A stretch of 64,000 nt of DNA from Symbiodinium microadriaticum (taxonomy: Eukaryota; Sar; Dinophyceae; Suessiales; Symbiodiniaceae): positions 261,366-325,365 of the forward strand of contig LSRX01000341.1 in NCBI GenBank assembly GCA_001939145.1, written 5' to 3'. The translations under genes and the position numbers were made by a program. Within the stretch, counting starts at the first letter, position 1. Each line of letters opens with the position of its first letter. Under the pieces are notes generated by a model that was not told the origin of the DNA, made no database searches, and was given only the letters and a program-made list of their open reading frames with translations. Below, in pieces: positions 21,805 through 33,075 of this stretch.

Positions 21805-22483
21805 GGAAGCGCAGCAGTCCGTATGCATGGCATGTGCTTAGGGCGCCCTCGGTGGTGGGCCGCGGCCATGCGGTGGAGTTTAGTCTGGACACCGTCTAAC
21901 CATGGAGAAACGGAGGTCTTCGCATGCTCAGATATGCGCCTGTCTGACTGTCACATCGAGCATGTTTTTCACAGTGCCACTGAGAGGCTTGTGTTTCAGC
22001 CAGGATCGTTCATCCTTCCTCACCACCTCGAGCGAGCTTGGCAGCAGCACTCGCATGCACGGCCTTCTGTGCCGCTGTGGCTGGAGAGCACCAGGACTTA
22101 GAGCTGCAGGGCTGACGCACGACAGCTGGAGTGGCCAGAGAGCGGACCATCTGGTGTCCAGGCGCTGTTTTTGGCTCAAATCCTGAAGAGCCAACCCAGA
22201 CTGTGCGGTGCCTCTTTCCTTTCGTCGCAACTCAGCTTGAACTGCTAGAGGGCTGGCAGTCAAGAGTCTAGGGTGGCATAGACACGAGTTCACACATGCA
22301 GGCCTCTGGAAGTCTTTGAAACATCTCGTAGCAACTTCCCGTTTCGTGACTGACTTCTTACAGCATACTGTAGCCATGACATCACTCAGCATACCGACCG
22401 GTTGTGATCGCGCGAAAAATGAGACCCCTGAGTGCTCAGGTCTGCGAATGATGAAGCTGTACTCCGTGGTTCGATGTTTTCAG

Positions 22484-23020
22484 TTACCACTTCTTTGGAG
22501 CATGTGCTCAGCCTTGCGATCCATCGGCTCGGACGAGTCTCACGCACCCAGGATGCAGATTGTTGCAGCTATTGCGCCCTGCCACAGAGAGTGCATTGGT
22601 GGCTTCATCGCTCAGAGTTGCTGCAGGTCGCTGCTATTCCCAAGCAGTACGTGGTCGACAGCATGATGGACGTCACAAGACTTTTCAAAGGTAAAACTCG
22701 TGTGTCTTTGCCACACGGTGGCTCCATCTTCAAATGCTACTGGGCCTCGTTGGAATTTGCTCAGCTGGGAGTCCGAAGTTGAGCCTATTTCAGGAGCAGT
22801 GATCATGTGGGCCTTTGAAGATCCCTGTCCGAAGCTTCATGGACTCCTGTTCCCACCACTGTCACCAAGAAGCTTCGCGGAATTCACTCGTTACATGATG
22901 ATGTTTCCGCCGTGGCGATGGCGACTGCATTCTGGCTCATCTCAGGCTGCAAGAGTCGAGCAAATGACCTGGGCGTGCTTGTGGACGAGGCGATTAGGGT
23001 GAAGATCTGTTTCGGCTGAC
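22484..23020 (+). CDS. Two phase-matched candidate exons
   Basis: Exon 22484-22690 has a good acceptor (CGATGTTTTCAG) and donor (AAAG/GTAAAA). It reads TTSLEHVLSLAIHRLG, then VVDSMMDVTRLFK. A 103-nt intron ends at GAGCCTATTTCAG, and exon 22794 onward continues in phase as AVIMWAFEDPCPKLHG. From about 22840 another plus frame reads even better (HDDVSAVAMATAFWLI, NDLGVLVDEAIRVKI) to a TGA near 23020, so the second exon may be shifted or interrupted. No family was recognised. Confidence 0.42.
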
Positions 23021-24374
23021 AGCTTTTTTCAATCGAATCCGGATTCCTGTTCACCGCCATCTCGTGCTTGCTACTGTAATTACGAAGTACTCTTGAACTT
23101 AAGGTCAAGCTTCTGCACCTTCGTGCTAAACTGCAGCTGTGTACGGTGACCTGTTATGCTTCATGTATGAAGCTTGGTTCCACAGTGGACGGTTGAACCG
23201 GTTGTGAGTCTGGTTGAGCTCTGTGCAAGGCAAGCGAAAAGACGCACGAGCTGTTGCAGGCAGGCCTGGGGCTTCATGCCGCGCGTACTGCAGCAAGCCA
23301 AGCAGCAGGCAGAGCGAACAAGCAGCAGCAACGACACCAAACGAATCCAGAAGCCAAATTCAAAACAGAAAGAAACGACCACGAAATCAGGCAGAGGGAC
23401 ATCGAGAGACACAGAGAAGACCACAAAGAGTTGTGTTTGCTCGATTGCTGTATTATGTCGGCATTTACTGTTGTCCGATTGTGATGGCAGAGACTCCAGC
23501 AATCGATTACTGCACAGATGCCCATCAGTCTAGAGGGCAGCAGGAGCGGGGAGGCGGAGAGTCTAGCGGTTCAATGTTGACAGGCGCTCGCAGGTTCCCA
23601 TCCGCGCGGTTCAGGCAGATTCATGCGTATTTACCGGTCTACATTTGTGTCGGCGAGCATACGTATGTAAGTATGTGCATGCACACAAAATGTTGTAGTA
23701 GCTACGCATATTCGCTCGGGTCATGCTGCATAGCACCGCCTGAGTAGTGTAACTACTGAGCAGTTGTACCAGCATATAATTTCACCTAGAACGAGATGTG
23801 CAGCCGCATCTTCAATTTCTGGAGGTTTTGCCTGCGTGGCGAACCTGGTAGTCTCAGGTCCTGTAGCTGAAGCCTCTGCCAACTCCCTGACTGAGCACCT
23901 GAAAAAGTCGGCCTGCTGGCATGGAAGCCAGGTGCTCAACGTTGCAAACGAACGTAGTCGGACCTCTTCGCTTGAATCCGTGCCTGCCCAGCCAGGGTTG
24001 CCGGGGCTTGGTCGGCCTCCGCTTCAAATCCTTCACAAGGTATGAAGAGCATCCCGAACCTGGCTGCACTGGCTTAGGATTTGAGCTACTGTGTTTCCAA
24101 GTTACCAAGTTGTTTCTAAACTGCTAGGGCCCTAGGGCAGCAATGCAAGCCTGGAAAATCAATTCCGGGTCGAGCCGGCAAGTTCCGGAACGTTTGCTTA
24201 ATGTCTCCATTGAGTAGCGCTTTAGCTTGCTTTGTTTTGGGCCACGGCCATTGGAATTCTATGCTGATCCCATCAAAATCGGTTCGCACACACACACACA
24301 CACACACAGAGACGCGCATGTACACGGGATCCAGACTGCCGCTTCTCCACCCAGCGTCAACTTCGTCTGTACGC

Positions 24375-24829
24375 CACAGACAAACGAGGAGAATGCCCGA
24401 TGCGTGGTGGCCAAGAGTGGCATGCCCGATGCGTTCTTGCAGTACTATTTTCCTGCGGAAGTCGTCCCGGTCGTGGGTCAGTTGGTGGACGTGTCCGATG
24501 ACTCCTGGCTCGAAGTAACATGGAATGGGCTGACACGTTTGGCATGTGATCTAGCGGGCGGATTAGCCAGAGCTTCCCGCAGCCACAGACTGTTTTCTCG
24601 TTCCTTTTTCGTTTGGGGCAGCAAGTCCGTAGTTCAAGCGTGCTGTGCAGACAAATATGACTTAGTGTTGTTCAGGGCTGTATGGGTACATGATTCTTCT
24701 GCCTCCTGGCACGATAAGGCCTCCATCTTCCCGTACCAAAGATCGAATTTCCAGTTCATTGTTTCAGCCGGTTGCAGGAGGGGAAACAGCGCTCTAGCCC
24801 GCAAGTGTTTGCGATTAGAGTGGCGGTGA
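24375..24829 (+). CDS. Candidate exon after a CA repeat
   Basis: The frame is open for about 150 codons from the acceptor-like ACGCCACAG. The front part has a convincing mix (DAFLQYYFPAEVVPVVG, then LVDVSDDSWLEVTW). The rest is less clear. A 20-bp CA repeat sits just upstream at 24288-24309. Confidence 0.28.
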
Positions 24830-25747
24830 ATATTTCGGCAGCCGGATGAAGGTGAGGCCTGAAGGGCCGCAGTGAGAGTGAGTATGACACCGACTTCCTC
24901 AGCATGGCTGGATCGAAGGGATGTGTTTCTCTAATCACATGGTCAGGTCTTGATGAAGCAGGAGAAGTCTGTCACCCTGCCTAGCGGCCGGACATATCGA
25001 TGTTGCATGAAGGAGCTCTCGTCCTGGGTCGCACAGTTTGGATGTCATGCGGGTTTTGCCTGACGGTCACGATCAAGATTTCCTTCACAAATTACGCCGA
25101 TTTGTTGAGAAGCTTTCTGCCACTTCCTGATGAAACGATTGTTAATCTCAGAATCCTCTCACGGACCTGAAGGAGGGTGACCAGCATGCCTTCCTGGTAG
25201 AACAGCGGCACCTTGCCCTGCAGAGCAGCACGGTCAGTGAGTGTCGCAACTGTTTGCTTGATGCCAGCTCTGCATCACTGCTACGACGAAACGGGTTCGC
25301 ATAGGACCCCATTTGACGACTGGTAATTCTGAGCACCCCTGAATAAGGTGCAACGTGCATTGTTTTACTCCCAATGCCACCCTGAAGGCACAACGCGTTG
25401 GATGGCACCGTCCTTCAAAGACTCCAGGACCCAGCTCAGAAAGCCAGTCAAACAGTGACAGTACTAGAACCGTAGTACGTCCTGTGTACAATGTATGGCT
25501 GTTAGACCTCCAGATGTTGACAACAACACGGCATAATGCACCTATCACTGTAGCTGGGGAGATCTGGGACGGCTAGATTACTTTTTTCATCTTTCTTCTC
25601 ATTGTATAGTGAGCCAGGAAAACATCGCCCCCTTTTCGAATAAGAAGTGCAGCGGCCTGGTGGCGGTGGGCTACAGCTCGTGGAAGAAGTGGGCTGGCAA
25701 CCGATGCATTGTGCAGTCCTCCCACATTCCGAAGGATCGAAGCTTGA

Positions 25748-26044
25748 GCCGTGGATTTGGAGCCAGTGCTCAAGAGGGCCTTTCGCAAGCATCCGTTGCA
25801 AGAGACACACTTTTCAGCCGAGGGTTTCTGCTTGGCAGGAGGCTATGAAACTTTTGGGTTGGACGCTGCAGGCTACGATTTCCGAAGAAAGCATCGCTGA
25901 TGCAAGAGTGTGTTGGCTTGTGCTCTCGCATACTTGCTAGAGATCCTCAACGCACTTCCACATGCGAGTAGTGACACTCAGTGGAATCGTTTGGCTCAGT
26001 TTGCTCGGTCCAAGGCCCAGTTCCTGAAGCTACTGCGCCGGTGA
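25748..26044 (+). pseudogene. Coding reading interrupted by an in-frame TGA
   Basis: The frame opens after a TGA at 25745 and reads LEPVLKRAFRKHPLQ, then THFSAEGFCLAGGYETFG to DFRRKHR. It meets a TGA at 25898-25900, then continues in the same frame as LACALAYLLEILNALPH and TQWNRLAQFARSKAQF to a second TGA at 26042-26044. Both halves look coding. A nonsense mutation, an intron of length divisible by three, or a recoded TGA would all fit. Family unknown. Confidence 0.42.
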
Positions 26045-26475
26045 ACTCCGAGGAAACATATCTGCCCACCACAAACAGCAATTTTGTTGCCCGCAGGGAA
26101 GGGGGCCTTTGTGTCAATGCGTCGAGAAGTAGAACAGTTGAACTCGCCGTATCTCTCAAGCGCTCATGTGGCCAGCATGTCGTCCTGAGCAAGTCAGGGA
26201 AGGATGCATTGGCATTGGCTGACATTCACAGGGGCGGTCCCTGGATTTTTCCCCAAGACGCAACTCCTTGAACCATCTCTCCGATTGTTTGCGATGATTC
26301 GGGAACCGTGAGGTTCTGCCGAAACTGAGGTTCGTTTCACATTTAGGCGGTGCACACTGATGTCATAGTTGTTCCAGGCATTGGCTACCCGAAGAACTCT
26401 GCATGGCGCGATGTACTTTATACCATGTTGCAGGAGTCGGTCCTGCCAAACAGGAAAAACAGAACAAGAGCGACG

Positions 26476-26557
26476 ACCACCACCACCACCACCACCACCA
26501 CCACCACGACCACGACTACGACTACTACTACTACTACTACTACTGCTACTACACCTG

Positions 26558-26589
<32 letters not shown>

Positions 26590-26602
26590 GCTACTACACC
26601 TG

Positions 26603-26637
<35 letters not shown>
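26476..26637. repeat. ACC then TAC trinucleotide array
   Basis: ACC triplets are followed by ACG and a long TAC run, with a 42-bp sub-unit containing TGCTACTACACC repeated twice. ORFs rich in Ser, Thr, Leu or Tyr here are repeat shadows. Confidence 0.95.
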
Positions 26638-26638
<1 letters not shown>

Positions 26639-26715
26639 GCCATGATCGGAGGGTATCGACAGTATACTGTATTGACCCCATGATCTGAGACTACTCCGGA
26701 CAATGTTCCATGCAT

Positions 26716-27034
26716 TGATCCATTTGGCATATGCTTGCTTTACACATGGACCGGTTGTCCCATTCAACTTTTGGCAACGATGGTCGACTTGGAAATTCCA
26801 ATGAGAGCGAAGTTCACATCGAAGCTACCGAAAGCGCGTCAACGTGGAGGCCAAGTTTACCAAGGGAATGCGTTACGACACATACCTGAAGGTGGATTTC
26901 TACCTCACGGCCAATGCAGTATTGTCGACCAGCCCGTGACGACTGAGGAAGCCGAGGAAGCTCAAGAGGCGTATGCTTCGGCAAAAGCAGTGTCCAAGGC
27001 CAGAGCCAAAGCCAAAGCAAAGTCACCTCCTTGA
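26716..27034 (+). pseudogene. Gene remnant read in three successive frames
   Basis: Three abutting frames each carry a strongly protein-like stretch. The first runs from 26716 (LSHSTFGNDGRLGN, NESEVHIEATE). The second takes over at about 26832 (KRVNVEAKFTKGMRY, DTYLKVDFYLTANAV) until a TGA at 26936. The third runs from about 26925 (PVTTEEAEEAQEAYAS) through an Ala/Lys-rich tail to a TGA at 27034. The good parts abut with no room for introns, so two single-base shifts are the simplest reading. Family unknown. Confidence 0.5.
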
Positions 27035-27263
27035 CCACTTGGACCTCCTCCTCAGCACGAACGTTGGCGTCGCAATCAGCAAACATAGGATCAATGGCAA
27101 CAGGGACGCCAGAATCAGCGACGATGGAACAACGGTCGTTGGGATGGGTGATCTTCTATGTGCATTTTGCCAACGCCATTGCCTACAACTCCGCATGTGG
27201 ACATGACGAAAGGCACCGCTTTTCGTGCATCTTTTCTTTGAGGATGTGATTCTTTCATTCTAG

Positions 27264-27396
27264 CCGGAAATAGGGTCGTACTCAACGCCATCATGTCTCA
27301 CGCCGGATTTAATTCTGGGCCTATTGTGCGCACCAAGTGCCAATACACCATTGAGCATCAATCTTTCTTTCCACTTTCGCGACTCTCTTCCTGTAT
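27264..27396 (+). CDS. Candidate internal exon with strong splice sites
   Basis: The exon follows a very good acceptor (TGATTCTTTCATTCTAG) and ends at a GTGAGC donor. It reads NRVVLNAIMSHAGFNSG, then VRTKCQYTIEHQSFF. It probably belongs with the coding pieces at 26.7-27.2 kb. Family unknown. Confidence 0.45.
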
Positions 27397-27469
27397 GTGA
27401 GCGAAGCCTAAGGCCTCACTCATGGGGGGTGCGAACAGATACTGTATCGAAGCCTAGTGCAATTATGCG

Positions 27470-27847
27470 TTGAGCTGTGTTACCACGTTTGCAATCAAGC
27501 CTGGGAGGAAAAGATCCACCAAGCGAGGTGCAGTACTTGGGAGTCCAATGACACCAAGTACTAGCCTGATATGCTCAACAAACCGGTGTTTGGCTCAAGA
27601 TCAAACAAGTCACATAGCACTACTTACGTTTCCTGCAGCCATAGTCAAGTGCGCACTGCCCATCTGCACAGATCGCATCGGACTCAAGACCGAAGGAAAA
27701 GGGGTTGACCGAGCATGCCTGCAAAGGATCATCGTCACACTCGTTGGGGCACCACATCTATTGGAACTACATTACGCATCTGAGGGGAGCACGGTTATAC
27801 GCAATAACGTGTACCAGACCCTCACGCAACTAACTACTAACTACTAA
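27470..27847 (+). CDS. Weak ORF ending in a repeat
   Basis: The open frame of 125 codons includes DRIGLKTEGKGVDRA and IIVTLVGAPHLLELHY. There is no ATG at the 5' end and the C-terminus runs into the ACT repeat. TTTGGCTCAAG at 27589-27599 matches the 3' end of the dinoflagellate spliced leader. Confidence 0.25.
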   Translation: MSCVTTFAIKPGRKRSTKRGAVLGSPMTPSTSLICSTNRCLAQDQTSHIALLTFPAAIVKCALPICTDRIGLKTEGKGVDRACLQRIIVTLVGAPHLLELHYASEGSTVIRNNVYQTLTQLTTNY

Positions 27848-27911
27848 CTACTAATAACTACTAGCTACTAACTACTAGCTGCTAACTGTTAACTACGACT
27901 ACTACTACTAT

Positions 27912-27952
<41 letters not shown>

Positions 27953-27955
27953 CTG

Positions 27956-28001
<46 letters not shown>

Positions 28002-28115
28002 CAAGCTAGTTCTACTACTGCTGCTGCTGCTGCTGCTGCTACTACTAGCAGCAGTTTTAGCAGTGTTAGTAAACAATAGCAGCAGCAGTAGTAGTAGTAG
28101 TAGTAGTAGTGGTGG
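27828..28115. repeat. CTA/ACT and GCT trinucleotide arrays
   Basis: Degenerate ACTACTAG units grade into a long TAC run, then GCT triplets, then AGC/AGT triplets in the opposite sense. A further ACG/ACC patch lies at 28258-28345. I see no gene from here to 29031. Confidence 0.92.
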
Positions 28116-29031
28116 TACGAGTATCTTTCTGGTGGCATAGTCGAACTCTCTGCTATACCATGGTGAGGCGGCTCTGCGTATTAGTTTATGCATATCTCAC
28201 GTTGTTGTTAGGACCGCTGAGCACCTACAGCTGTGCTACGTGAGTGACAGAAGCACCCCACGACGACGACTACGACGACTAGTGATTACTACCACTACTG
28301 CCACTACCACTACCATGACGACCACCAGCACCACCACCGCGACTAAGACTGTTGACTACCATGGTAGAGAGTAACCTATCCTCCCAAACCTGCGCCTTTG
28401 TAGGATCAGAGCAAGCATGTGGGGGCTTCGGCCCTCATATTCTGCGAGGGATTAACTTTCTGCATGGCAGGGAAAGAAGAGCAAAGTAACATGAAATTAC
28501 GTATGTACTTTGCTGCATCCTGCTAACAGAATGAAATGGTTGAGTGATTTATCGACTAGTATTCCACGTCGAAGTCCCAGGAGATCAGGACTTCTACAAG
28601 GAAGCCGAACCGGCAGCTGACAAATCAGATCTCAACCCTCAGCGACGAGATCGAGGAGAAGCGGCTATTGAAGCTTTCGACATGAAGTGATGTCTTTAGG
28701 CATGTCTATTCCGGTAGCAGCAAGCAAGTACGTAGTATAGACAAAGTACGGTGACATGAACCCAGACGACGGGTCGTCGTTGTTTGCGAGTAGCGTTTCC
28801 AGTTCACACAGGAGAGTCATGTCTAAAAGCATATGGGTTTCGGAGCACAGGAGGTCGATGATGTGCCCCTGGCCAATGGAGACGTTGAGGCGGCATTGCA
28901 AGACGCGCAGGAGCACACAACCGGGTTGGAAAGCAGATAGTGGACTCAGTGGACTGTCATTCCGATCATTTCAATTTCGTGCGATGAACGGACATCTCCA
29001 CGCGCAGTGATGCATTTGTGCCAGCCCCTTG

Positions 29032-29425
29032 GATTTAGGTGGCCTGTCAGATGAGATTGCGGTGGCATGTTTGCAACTTGCCAGCACATGACCAGGAGCT
29101 GGATCGTCCTTCTCCTTCTCCGGATAATGACGGCAATAATGAGGAGCGCACGCAGCAAGCAGTTTCGATAGAGACCGGACCTGTTGACGAGCATGTCGCA
29201 TTGTCGGGATCTGCTAGCTGTCAAGTTCGATTTAGGTGGCCTGTCAGATGAGATTGCGGTGGCGTTTTGCAACTTTGCCAGCACAGGACCACGAGCTGGA
29301 TCGTCCTTCTCCTTCTCCGGATAATGACGAGGATAAAGAGCATCGCGCGTAGCAAGCAGTTTCGATAGAGACCGGACCTTTTGACGAGCATGTCGCATCG
29401 TCGGGATTTGCTGGCTCAAGTTGGC
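29032..29425. repeat. Tandem duplication, 197-bp unit, two copies
   Basis: GATTTAGGTGGCCTGTCAG begins both copies, at 29032 and 29229. The copies agree over their whole length except for scattered substitutions and a few single-base indels. On the minus strand a 201-codon ORF (28946-29551) crosses both. Each copy there encodes a basic segment with YPEKEKDDPA, so the unit may be coding. Confidence 0.85.
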
Positions 29426-30473
29426 TGTAAACCTGGCACCAGACACGCATGCTCGATACCCTTTACTGGAGGAGCAGCAAGCATCTGCGGAAACAGCATC
29501 AGCGTCTCCCTCCAACTGGCAACTCGTACTACGGGTGGTGAGTGCCACCACAGGCTGGATTTAATCAGTCCGTTGCAGCAGAGTCTTCTTTGAGCACGTC
29601 CTGCCTCCAGCAGATCTCAAGCGGCCACGAATGCGGAGAAGCTAGTCGGCTGCAGGAACGATCCTGAAGTCTGTACCGGTTCAGATTCTCAGGAAAAACA
29701 AGGCTGTTCTTGCCGAGGCCGGCGTTGGTTCGCTTGTCGCAGGGAATCCAATTCAGACTCATCCGGCTGTAGCTTTAACTTTAACAGTACGATGCCTCTG
29801 CCTGGGTTTAGACTTCGGAAGTGCCAATCGTACTCCGAGACTGGGACCAACATGGCCGGTCGTTTTGCCGACCCTGCGGATCATCGTGCGCTCATGCTTT
29901 AGTCTGGTGCTAGACTAGTACATTTTCGGGTGTGCATTTTTTGCACACGGTCCTTTGTTGCTTGGGGTCCAGGTCGGTAGAATGCTTGCGCGGGTGTATG
30001 GGAAGTCGTTGCACACTGGCTCATACTGCTGTGACCTGTTCTTTGGGTGTCGGTGTCATCGTTGTTGTTTTCGTCGTTGGTGTCGTCGTCGTCGCACAGT
30101 GGTAGCGCTTTATAGTCATCATGGTTTTGCTAGTAAGTAGTGCATGCTGTGTGTGACATGTATGTGGTACGGCGTACCGCGAAGTAGTATCACACGTGAA
30201 GACATGAATAACAAACACTCGATGACTAGGGCACCACTTCAGAAGTGGGCATTGTCAGCTTCACGATACCCCGAGATGAAGATGTGGTGTGGCTTGGCCG
30301 AAGTAGATTGCTACGTTCCGAAGTGTGACCGACAAGCGTTGCGGACATTTTGCAGAATGCATGCATGCAAAACTCATGCCAACCAGGGTTCTCTAGAGTC
30401 TCCAAAGGTTACCGTCTTCGCTGTTGGGGTGTTGCCGTAGTTGTGTTCCTCTTTCTGCTTCGGTCGGTGTCAG

Positions 30474-30931
30474 CAGCTTGTCGTATCTCTGGTGGAGCCA
30501 TGACAGCCAAGGTGGTTGGTTTTATCAAAAAACACCTTCACACCTATGAAGCGACGCTACATCAGGCACGGTCGAGGGCCTGCAGAGGCTTTGCCAGACT
30601 CGTTTCTCTCGACCTGTGCCAGGTCCCGGCAGTGCGGGGATGCGCACAGCTGCACCACGCAATGCGCACTCAGCCCCAAGTTCTGAGCACCATCTCCAGC
30701 TGTACCAAGCCACAAGATTCTAAAGGTAGATGCATGATCCGTTTCACAACTAGCATACTTTAGGTTCACAAGGCCCGCCAGGCAAAAGAAGCGGCAAGAT
30801 TGAACTCCACGATTCTTGCAGTGAATGGGAATGTGCGTCCTTGGTGCGTGGCAGTGCGAGGTACTCGTGTACAGACAAGCAGCAGTCAATCACTCAAAAG
30901 CCTTCATGATGCAGCCTGCTGGGAACCATGA
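30474..30931 (+). CDS. Two phase-matched exons, unrecognised protein
   Basis: Exon 30474-30725 follows a pyrimidine-rich acceptor (CTTTCTGCTTCGGTCGGTGTCAG) and ends at AAAG/GTAGAT. It reads GAMTAKVVGFIKKHLHTY, later RLVSLDLCQVPAVRG. A 96-nt intron ends at CGATTCTTGCAG. The next exon, 30822-30931, continues in the matching phase as NGNVRPWCVAVRGTR, then SQSLKSLHDAACWE, to a TGA. A further acceptor near 30953 leads into ELPAAAALAVDRGTFP, so more exons may follow. Confidence 0.45.
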
Positions 30932-31367
30932 ACAGCTGCGACAGGAGCTTCCTGCTGCTGCAGCGCTCGCTGTAGACAGAGGCACTTTCCCGGCTTCCGA
31001 AATTCCAGTAGTCATGTCGTGTGCTGTTTCCGCATCGACAACGTCCAATGTCGTATCCCGAGCCATGCATCATGAGCCTTAAGAGGTGCCGTGGAACGAC
31101 GAAGGATCAATGCAGGCTGTAGTGCACTGCTTCAAAATGACAAACCGAAGACGCTGCAGAATGATCCTGTTCTTGAACGTCAAACAGACTCACGACTGTC
31201 TCGCACATACCAAGCCTGCACGCATGACAGACAATCACGCCACCTCGATTTTGTTTGGAGATCGTCGCCGCCAGGGTCAATGGGTTGGCTCCTGTCGCCA
31301 CTGGAATCTAGGTCGTAGGCAGCAGGTCGTAAATGTCGTATAATCAATTGGGTCATCTCGGCAACAG

Positions 31368-31776
31368 CTGGTGCATCTGCCGGAGAAACTTGAAGTGCGG
31401 CCACTCTTGGACGGAAAGTGCATGACAACAGTGCGGAGGTTATTGGAGCACGCAACAGCTGAAACGTCAATTCGACATGTTCCAAGCTTCCAGTCGGCCG
31501 AGCTGGCACATAGTCCCTTTTCGAGGGGAACATTCGAGAGGGTGGAATATGGCAGAAGGGGCCGGTGCGGATAGCAGCCGCGAGCTCGGAGATGAACTTG
31601 CACATATGCGCGTAAGAGTCCTGCATGTCGAGTCCATCCTCAGAGTGGCCATCTTGCGGGACTCTGGGGCTACGATGTTCCCGCTCGTCATTGCCGCTTC
31701 CTGCCCTGCCGGCAGCATGTACCACGTGCACGGTTTGGATCACATGATGCCCCTGTACCTCACATTCCATGTGTAG
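31368..31776 (+). CDS. Overlapping coding readings in two frames
   Basis: From the acceptor GGCAACAG, one frame reads LVHLPEKLEVRPLLDG, then TTVRRLLEHATAETS, to a TAG at 31572. A second frame has an ATG at 31549 and reads MAEGAGADSSRELGDE, then RVLHVESILRVAILRD, to TAG at 31774. The second could be a small protein of 75 codons or the continuation of the first after an indel. A 229-codon minus ORF over the same DNA is less convincing. Confidence 0.32.
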
Positions 31777-31779
31777 GCG

Positions 31780-33075
31780 CATGGGCGCGAGTTCGTTGAT
31801 TTGTTTAGTGGCCAGGCTCGGGTCCGTTGACCAGGGGTGGCTTTCTGTGTTTTCCTGCATCGAGAACACACGTGGTCGACATCCCCGACCAACGACACTC
31901 TGCTGTTGTTCGCCTCAGCACTATACACCAGCGCACCGGGCAACTTGTTGGTCTCCGTCTCGTGGCTTCGGTCTACAATGCATCATGCTTAAACCGTTGC
32001 AACACTGGTCCATGTACAAACGCGCTTTGCATCTGTGCGGGCCTGCCATGGTTTGAACATGTGTCGAGCTAGCTCCTCCCAGTTACTTGGGTTGCACAAA
32101 ACCTGAGCCTTAGTGCAAAGTCGACAGTCGCGAACCAGGGTCTGGAATCCGGGTGCAGCTGGCCCTTGCTTTGCCGAAGGCGGGGTCTCTGAAACTGTTG
32201 CGACATGACGTGCTGTATGAACCGTAAACAGTCCTGCAGACACAGGCATAGCTGGCTGCAGCACAAATAAATAGCCCTAGAAACCTCCGTGGCAGCGGAA
32301 GAATCTTCTTCATTCGAGGCTCCACCTACACGTGCGTCCCGCCTCGCGGCGAGTCGTCTCGCATCTGCTTTTCGACAAGGTGCGGTACACCGTGTTGTAA
32401 GCAGAGGGTCTGAGATGGACCGACCAGTCCAGGAGTTCGCAGCTCTGACTTCGCAGATGCCGCAGAGGCAGCACTAGGCAGGAGAGGGCCATGAGCTCTG
32501 ACCCTCACGGACCGCCCCCAAAATGACAACTGGAGCAGCTACTCTCGTTGCTCTTGCTTTGCAAAGCAAAAGCCCGATTCAGACATGTGCTTCTGTGTCT
32601 GTTCTTGGCCTCGACCGATGCACTGCCAGCAGCCCGACAAATGCCTCAGTTGACTTCGTGCGGATCACCGCACCGGCACCGTTGCGATGGCTGGACAACT
32701 GTCGAGCGGCTTTGGAGCACTACATTATGTTAAGAAGGCTTGCATGTTGCAAACCTTGAGTTCTACTGTAGAAGGCAAGGATGATTTTGATATATGGCCT
32801 GGCATTGTGGGAAGGCAGCCACTTTTATGCCACAGATGGTTATGATGATTATATATGATGGGTTGAAGATTCAAGGTAACGAACACCTCGATGATCTCCT
32901 CAGCACGGTGGCGATGTCTCTGCTACGGAAGTGAGGCCTATGCCGAGCTCTCGGAGGCTCCTTCAAAGCCCAATGCACACACAGAGACACAGTTTTGCAG
33001 TGACTCGTCCTGCCATGTCTCCGTGGCTCAGGACCCAACATATATGTAGACTTAACTGAGTACTGAACTCTGCTC
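31780..33075. other. No supported gene
   Basis: Short overlapping readings on both strands were seen, none with paired splice sites or a distinctive residue mix. Confidence 0.3.

Noticed and set aside
31180..31869. 229-codon minus-strand ORF
   Set aside because: Plus-strand readings over the same DNA have a better residue mix and an acceptor, so this is probably a shadow.
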